A DNA stretch of 64,000 bases. Source: Delphinapterus leucas. Lineage: Eukaryota; Chordata; Mammalia; Artiodactyla; Monodontidae. The translations under genes and the position numbers were made by a program. Below are positions 59,455-64,000 of the stretch, one piece after another. The stretch is from NCBI RefSeq assembly GCF_002288925.2, contig NW_022098067.1:3518886-3582885 (forward strand), read 5' to 3'. The notes under the pieces were generated by a model. That model searched no databases. It had not been told where the DNA came from and saw nothing but the letters and a program-made list of their open reading frames with translations. Numbering within the stretch: position 1 is the first letter of the stretch; each line of letters opens with the position of its first letter.

Positions 59455-62400
59455 TTTTAACATCTTTATTGGGGTATAATTGCTTTACAATGGTGCATTA
59501 GTTTCTGCTTTATAACAAAGTGAATCAGCTATACGTATACATATATCACTATATCTCCTCCCTCTTGTGACTCCGTCCCACCCTCCCTATCCCACCCCTC
59601 TAGGTAGTCACAAAGCACCGAGCTGATCTCCCTGTGATATGTGGCTGCTTCCCACTAGCTATCTATTTTACATTTGGCAGGGTATATATGTCCATGCCAC
59701 TCTCACTTCATCCCAGCTTACCCTTCACCCTCCCCATGTCCACAAATCCATTCTCTACGTCTGCGTCTTTATTCCTGTCCTGCCCCTAGGTTCTTCGAAG
59801 CATTTTTTTTAATTCCATATATATGTGTTAGCATACGGTATTTGTTTTTCTCTTTCTGACTTACTTAACTCTGCATGATAGTCTCTAGATCCACCCACCG
59901 CACTACAAATAACTCAATTTCATTTCTTTTTATGGCTGAGTAATATTCCATTGTATATAAGTGTCACATCTTATTTATCCATTCACCTGTCAATGGACAC
60001 TTAGGTTGCTTCCATGTCCTGGCTATTGTAAATAGAGCTGCAATGAACATTGTGGTACATGACTCTTTTTGAAATATGGTTTCCTCAGGGTATATGCCCA
60101 GTAGTGGGATTGCTGGGTCATATGGTAGTTCTATTTTTAGTTTTTTAAGGAACCTCCATACTGTTCTCATTAGTGGCTGTATCAATTTACATTCCCACCA
60201 ACAGTGCAAGAGGGTTCCCTTTTCTCAACATGCTCTCTAACATTTATTTTTTGATGATGGCCTTTCTGGCTGGTGTGAGGTGATACCTCATTGCAGTTTA
60301 GATTTGCATTTCTCTAATGATTAGTGATATTCAGCATCCTTTCATGTGTTTGTTGGCAATCTGTATATCTTCTTTGGAGAAATGTTTATTTAGGTCTTCT
60401 GCCCATTTTTGGATTGGGTTGTTTGTTTTTTTGATATTGAGCTGCATGAGCTGCTTGTAAATTTTGGAGGCTAATCCTTTGTCAGTTGCTTCATTTGCAA
60501 ATATTTTCTCCCATTCTGAGGTTGTCTGTTCGTCTTGTATATGGTTTCCTTTGCTGTGCAAAAGCTTTTAAGTTACATTAGGTCCCATTTGTTTATTTTT
60601 GGTTTTATTTCCATTTGTGTAAGAGGTGGGTCAAAAGGATCTTGCTGTGATTTATATCATAGAGTGTTCTGCCTGTTTTCCTCTAGGAATTTTTTAGTGT
60701 GTAGCCTTATATTTAGGTCTTTAATCGATTTTGACTTTATTTTTGTATATGGTGTTAAGGAGTGTTCTAATTTCATTCTTTTACATGTAGCTGTCCAGTT
60801 TTCCCAGCACCACTTATTGAAGAGGCTGTCTTTCCTCCATTGTATATTCTTGCCTCCTTTATCAAAGATAAGGTGACCATACCTACATGGGTTTATCTCT
60901 TGGCTTTCTATCCTGTTCCATTAATCTATATTTCTGTTTCTGTGCCATTACCATACTGTCTTGATTACTGTAGTTTTGTAGTATAGTCTGAAGTCTAGGA
61001 GCATGATTCTTCCAGCTCTGTTCTTCTTTCTCAAGATTGCTTTGGCTATTCGGGGTCTATTGTGTTTCCATACAAATTGTGAAATTTCATGTTCTAGTTC
61101 TATGAAAAATGCCATTGGTAGTTTGATAGGGATTGCACTGAATCTGTAGATTGCTTGGGTAGTATAGTCATATTCACTATGTTGATTCTTCCAATCCAAG
61201 AACATGGTATATCTCTCCATCTGTTTGTATCATCTTTAATTTCTGTCATCAGTGTCTTATAATTTTCTGCATACAGGTCTCTTGTCTCCTTAGGTAGGTT
61301 TATTCTTAGGTATTTTATTCTTTTTGTTGCAATGGTAAATGAGAGTGTATCCTTAATTTCTATTTCAGATTTTTCATCATTAGTGTATAGGAATGCCAGA
61401 TATTTCTGTGCATTAATTTTGTATCCTGCTACTTTACCAAATTCATTGATTAGCTCTAGTAGTTTTCTGGTAGCATCTTTAGGATTTTCTATGTATAGTA
61501 CCATGTCATCTGCAAACAGTGACAGCTTTACTTCTTTTCTGATTTGGATTCCTTTTATTTCTTTATCTCCTCTAATTTCTGTGGCTAAAACTTCCAAAAC
61601 TATGTTGAATAATAGTGGTGAGAGTGGACAACTTTGTCTTGTTCCTGATCTTAGAGGAAACTGTTTCAGTTTTTCACCACTGAGAATCATGTTGGCTGTG
61701 GGTTTGTCATATATGGCCTGTATTATGTTGAGGTAAGTTCCCTCTATGCATACTTTCTGGAGGGTTTTTATCATAAATGGGTGTTGAATTCTGTCAAAAG
61801 CTTTTTCTGCATCTACTGAGATGATCATATGGTTTTTCTCCTTCAATTTGTTAATATGATTTATCACATTGTTTGATTTTTGTATATTGAAGAATCCTTG
61901 CTTTCCTGGGATAAATCCCACTTGATCATGGTGTATGATCCTTTTAATGTGCTGTTGGATTCTGTTTGCTAGTATTTGTTGAGGATTTTTGTTTCTATGT
62001 TCTTCAGTGATATTGGCCTGTAGTTTTCTTTCTTTGTGACTTTTTTGTCTGGTTTTGGCATCAGGGTGATGGTGGCCTCATAGAATGAGTTTGGGAGTGT
62101 TCCTCCCTCTGATATATTTTGGAAGAGTTTGAGAAGGATAACTGTTGACTCTTCCTAAATATTTGATAGAATTCGCCTGTGAAGCCATCTGTTCCTGGGC
62201 TTTTATTTGTTGGAAGATTTTTATTCACAGTCTCAATTTCAGTGCTTGTGTTTGGTCTGTTTATATTTTTTATTTCTTCCTGGTTTAGTCTCAGAAGGTT
62301 GTGCTTTTCAAAGAATTTGTCAATTTCTTCCAGGTTGTCCAATTTATTGGCATATAGTTGCTTGTAGTAATCTCTCATGATCCTTTGTATTTCTGCAGTG

Positions 62401-62483
62401 TCAGTTGTTACTCCTCCTTTTTCATTTCTAATTCTATTGATTTGAGTCTTCTCCCTTTTTTTCCTGATGAGTCTGGCTAATGT
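59455..62483 (-). mobile_element. 5'-truncated antisense L1
   Basis: About 3 kb. The 3' end is at the left ('ttttttaacatctttattgg'); the body runs through the 3' UTR and ORF2, and stops at about 62,483 within ORF2, between the endonuclease and the reverse transcriptase (near the motif LARLIRKK). The 3' UTR pattern is the same as in the 42,915 L1. It is the best preserved L1 of the window by frame length. It abuts an ERV LTR directly at the right. No clear target duplication found. Confidence 0.92.
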
Positions 62484-62519
62484 GCATGTGCATCTCTTAG
62501 CCAAGATGTATTCTAGCAA
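59900..62519 (-). pseudogene. L1 ORF2 reverse-transcriptase remnant
   Basis: Minus-strand. Frame 62,061-62,519 carries the fingers region ([33 protein letters not shown]); its first 12 or so codons come from the adjoining LTR. Frame 61,100-61,921 (273 codons, the longest in the window) carries the palm: [39 protein letters not shown] and the catalytic FADD. The C-terminal pieces are at 60,948-61,220, 60,331-60,561 and 59,964-60,209 ([14 protein letters not shown]). The palm motifs are intact, but frame breaks on both sides and the missing endonuclease and 5' half exclude activity. Confidence 0.92.
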
Positions 62520-62767
62520 AAAGGCCTATGGATAGTTGACATCACTTACCATGGGGTGACACCCCCTCCTTTTTCGACCTCCAAGGAATTTTTCTGCACA
62601 TGTGTAATCAGGGAGGTCTCCTTGACTTTGAGAATGAGGAATATGTGGTCCTTTATCTCTTATCTGAGCAGGACCCAGCTTCCTCCATCATTCTGCTTTT
62701 ATGGAGTTTCTGTCCACAGGGGACAAAATTCAGCTGTTTAGCCTGGTGCCCACATATCTCCTACCTC
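62484..62767 (-). mobile_element. Truncated 3' LTR (U3) of an ERV
   Basis: On the minus strand it starts TGAGGTAGGAGATATG at 62,767, directly after a purine-rich stretch 'caggggaaatt' that fits a polypurine tract. The text is homologous to the U3 of the LTR at 26,470-27,201. It ends at 62,484 against the L1, so R and U5 are lost. Two short plus-strand frames here are shadows. Confidence 0.75.
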
Positions 62768-63545
62768 AAATTTCCCCTGAGAGACATGGAACACAAGAAA
62801 TCTTTTTTGGGAGGATGAAGGACAAAGGTCTGTCTTCCGTAGCTTCTTCAGGCTGGCAAGGGGCTTATTGACCTTACCTAGTTGGGTCACGGAGCTCTCG
62901 CTCGGTCTCTTTAAGGGGCCCAGGGTGACTTCTGTTGTTATTCCAGCAGGATCTGTTTCAAGGAGTGGCTGGAATCTCTGCCTAACTGTCATCTTGTCTG
63001 GGAAACTGTTGTGCCCTTAGAAAGAACAAGCTAGACAAGTAGATTAAGAAGGCACGGGTCAAAAATCAGTAAAAGAATTATTGTAAGCAGGGGCCAAGCA
63101 GGAGTAAGAAGCAGGTTACATGTGATAGCAATTTTGATCCTGGTCCAGATAGAGTCAGTGCTTGGGTTACACTGAACAAAGGAATGGAGCCATTTGGGAT
63201 GGTCATATACATTTTTGATGTACTCTTCTATTAGCTCAGTATGATTGATATAGGTGTAACAGACCCAGTTAGATGTAGTTGGACAATTTGGACATTAGTA
63301 GACAAAAGAGATCTTATTTCTTTTCAGGAGAATAAGGCTGAAACCCAGTCTGGACCTGGCACTTTGGAGAGACTTGTAGCCAGGTAGCCAGTTGTCTAGT
63401 TTTATCTAAGCAGGTTTTAACTTTTAATGTGGTTATTAACACATAGATAACAAGTGCTATTGGTCATTATACATGTCCCTTCCTTTTGTTAATGTATGAT
63501 CTGAAGCAATTTCATTGTGTAAAAAACGTAATAGTTCCAAGAGGA
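62768..63545 (-). pseudogene. ERV internal 3' region with env transmembrane remnant
   Basis: Upstream of the 3' LTR in the element's own direction. Across broken frames at roughly 63,000-63,540 the minus strand shows, in order, a cysteine-containing stretch like the disulphide loop region of a class I (gammaretrovirus-like) envelope transmembrane subunit, a middle section with stop codons, and a leucine/isoleucine-rich membrane-spanning stretch at about 63,020-63,090. Many stops; not able to encode an envelope. The 84-codon frame at 62,738-62,992 spans the region between env and LTR and has no recognised domain. Confidence 0.55.
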
Positions 63546-64000
63546 GACCTTTAAAAAGTAAGGTTTTAGTCACCAGCCACCAACTGACATTGTTTTGAGA
63601 GTGGCTGGTGGCATCCCGAGTCTGACATAGCTCAGAAAACTCAAGTTCTTAGCAATACAAGGACTTGTCTGAAATCACACCCATAGTGTCCCTAGTTATT
63701 TCCTTGGATGTCTAAACCATAGCTACTCCATTTTGACTTTTAGTTGTAATTTTCTCCTTAATAGTCAAAGCAGATGTCACCATCAATGATGTTAGAGTTT
63801 CTCTAGGTATGAGAAGATGCAAGAATTGGGGCTTACAAAATCTTCTCCTGAAAGTATCTAACTATCTGAAGGCCTGTTCTGCAAGTTTTTCCCAGAGCAC
63901 AGAGTGCCTCATTCCTGACCTCCACCCTGAAGTCCTTTCAGGGGGTGTGAAAGTCAGCAGCTTCAATGGCCATGATTTAATCTTCATAGAGTTAAATAGC
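63546..64000 (-). mobile_element. ERV-related or LTR-like sequence to window edge
   Basis: Contains 'gagaagatgcaagaattggg' and nearby blocks also present in the LTR at 54,505-54,560 ('gggaagatgcaagagtctggg'), in the same orientation. This suggests a second, related LTR or retroviral internal sequence. It runs out of the window, so boundaries and family cannot be settled. Confidence 0.4.

Noticed and set aside
61332..61736. 134-codon plus-strand frame
   Set aside because: Shadow of the L1 reverse transcriptase on the opposite strand.
1..64000. CRISPR array, phage, operon or other prokaryotic system
   Set aside because: No regular spacer-repeat arrays or dense coding; the interspersed repeats are mammalian throughout.

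Overview
This is a 64 kb stretch of mammalian nuclear DNA, very probably from a cetacean. The best clue is a set of tRNA-Glu-derived SINEs of the CHR type (heads reading like 'ttccctggtgg...cagtggtt'), most with intact target-site duplications, and no sign of the BovB LINE that fills ruminant genomes. The base composition is AT-rich and every stretch with recognisable coding ancestry is broken. I see no functional protein-coding exon, no CpG island, no CRISPR array and no bacterial or plasmid signal. The window looks like intergenic desert or a large intron.

Layout. 0-19 kb is mostly unassigned AT-rich DNA with small old repeats: an L1 3' end and a CHR-1 SINE near 1-1.6 kb, an LTR-like repeat split by a rearranged L1 (3.4-4.6 kb), MER5A, L2 and L1M remnants, CHR-2 SINEs at 8.4 and 19.0 kb, and a long purine-rich microsatellite at 16.2 kb. 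19.4-22.7 kb holds a twin-primed (5'-inverted) L1 and a second L1 3' end. 24-28 kb holds a MIR, a long SINE, and an endogenous-retrovirus LTR with a tRNA-Glu-like sequence beside it. 31-34.6 kb holds L2 copies and two CHR-2 SINEs. 35.1-41.4 kb is an old antisense L1 that was the target of a nearly complete Tigger1 DNA transposon (35,651-37,971, TA duplication on both sides) and later of a CHR-2 SINE.

42.4-50.0 kb contains two antisense L1s end to end, the second close to full length (3' end, decayed ORF2, ORF1, and a GC-rich 5' UTR with a CHR-1 SINE inside). 50.7-52.3 kb has L2 and old L1 sequence, followed by a 5'-truncated processed pseudogene of HSPD1 (mitochondrial HSP60) with recognisable 3' UTR and poly(A) signal. 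An ERV LTR lies at 54.3 kb and a MIR at 55.3 kb. 59.4-62.5 kb is a 5'-truncated antisense L1 with the longest surviving open reading frame in the window (273 codons of reverse transcriptase). It abuts the truncated 3' LTR and env-derived end of an antisense class I ERV that runs off the right edge.

Nothing here works together as an operon or system. The interest lies in the nested history of insertions, which gives relative ages, and in a few structural oddities. No new biological system could be supported.
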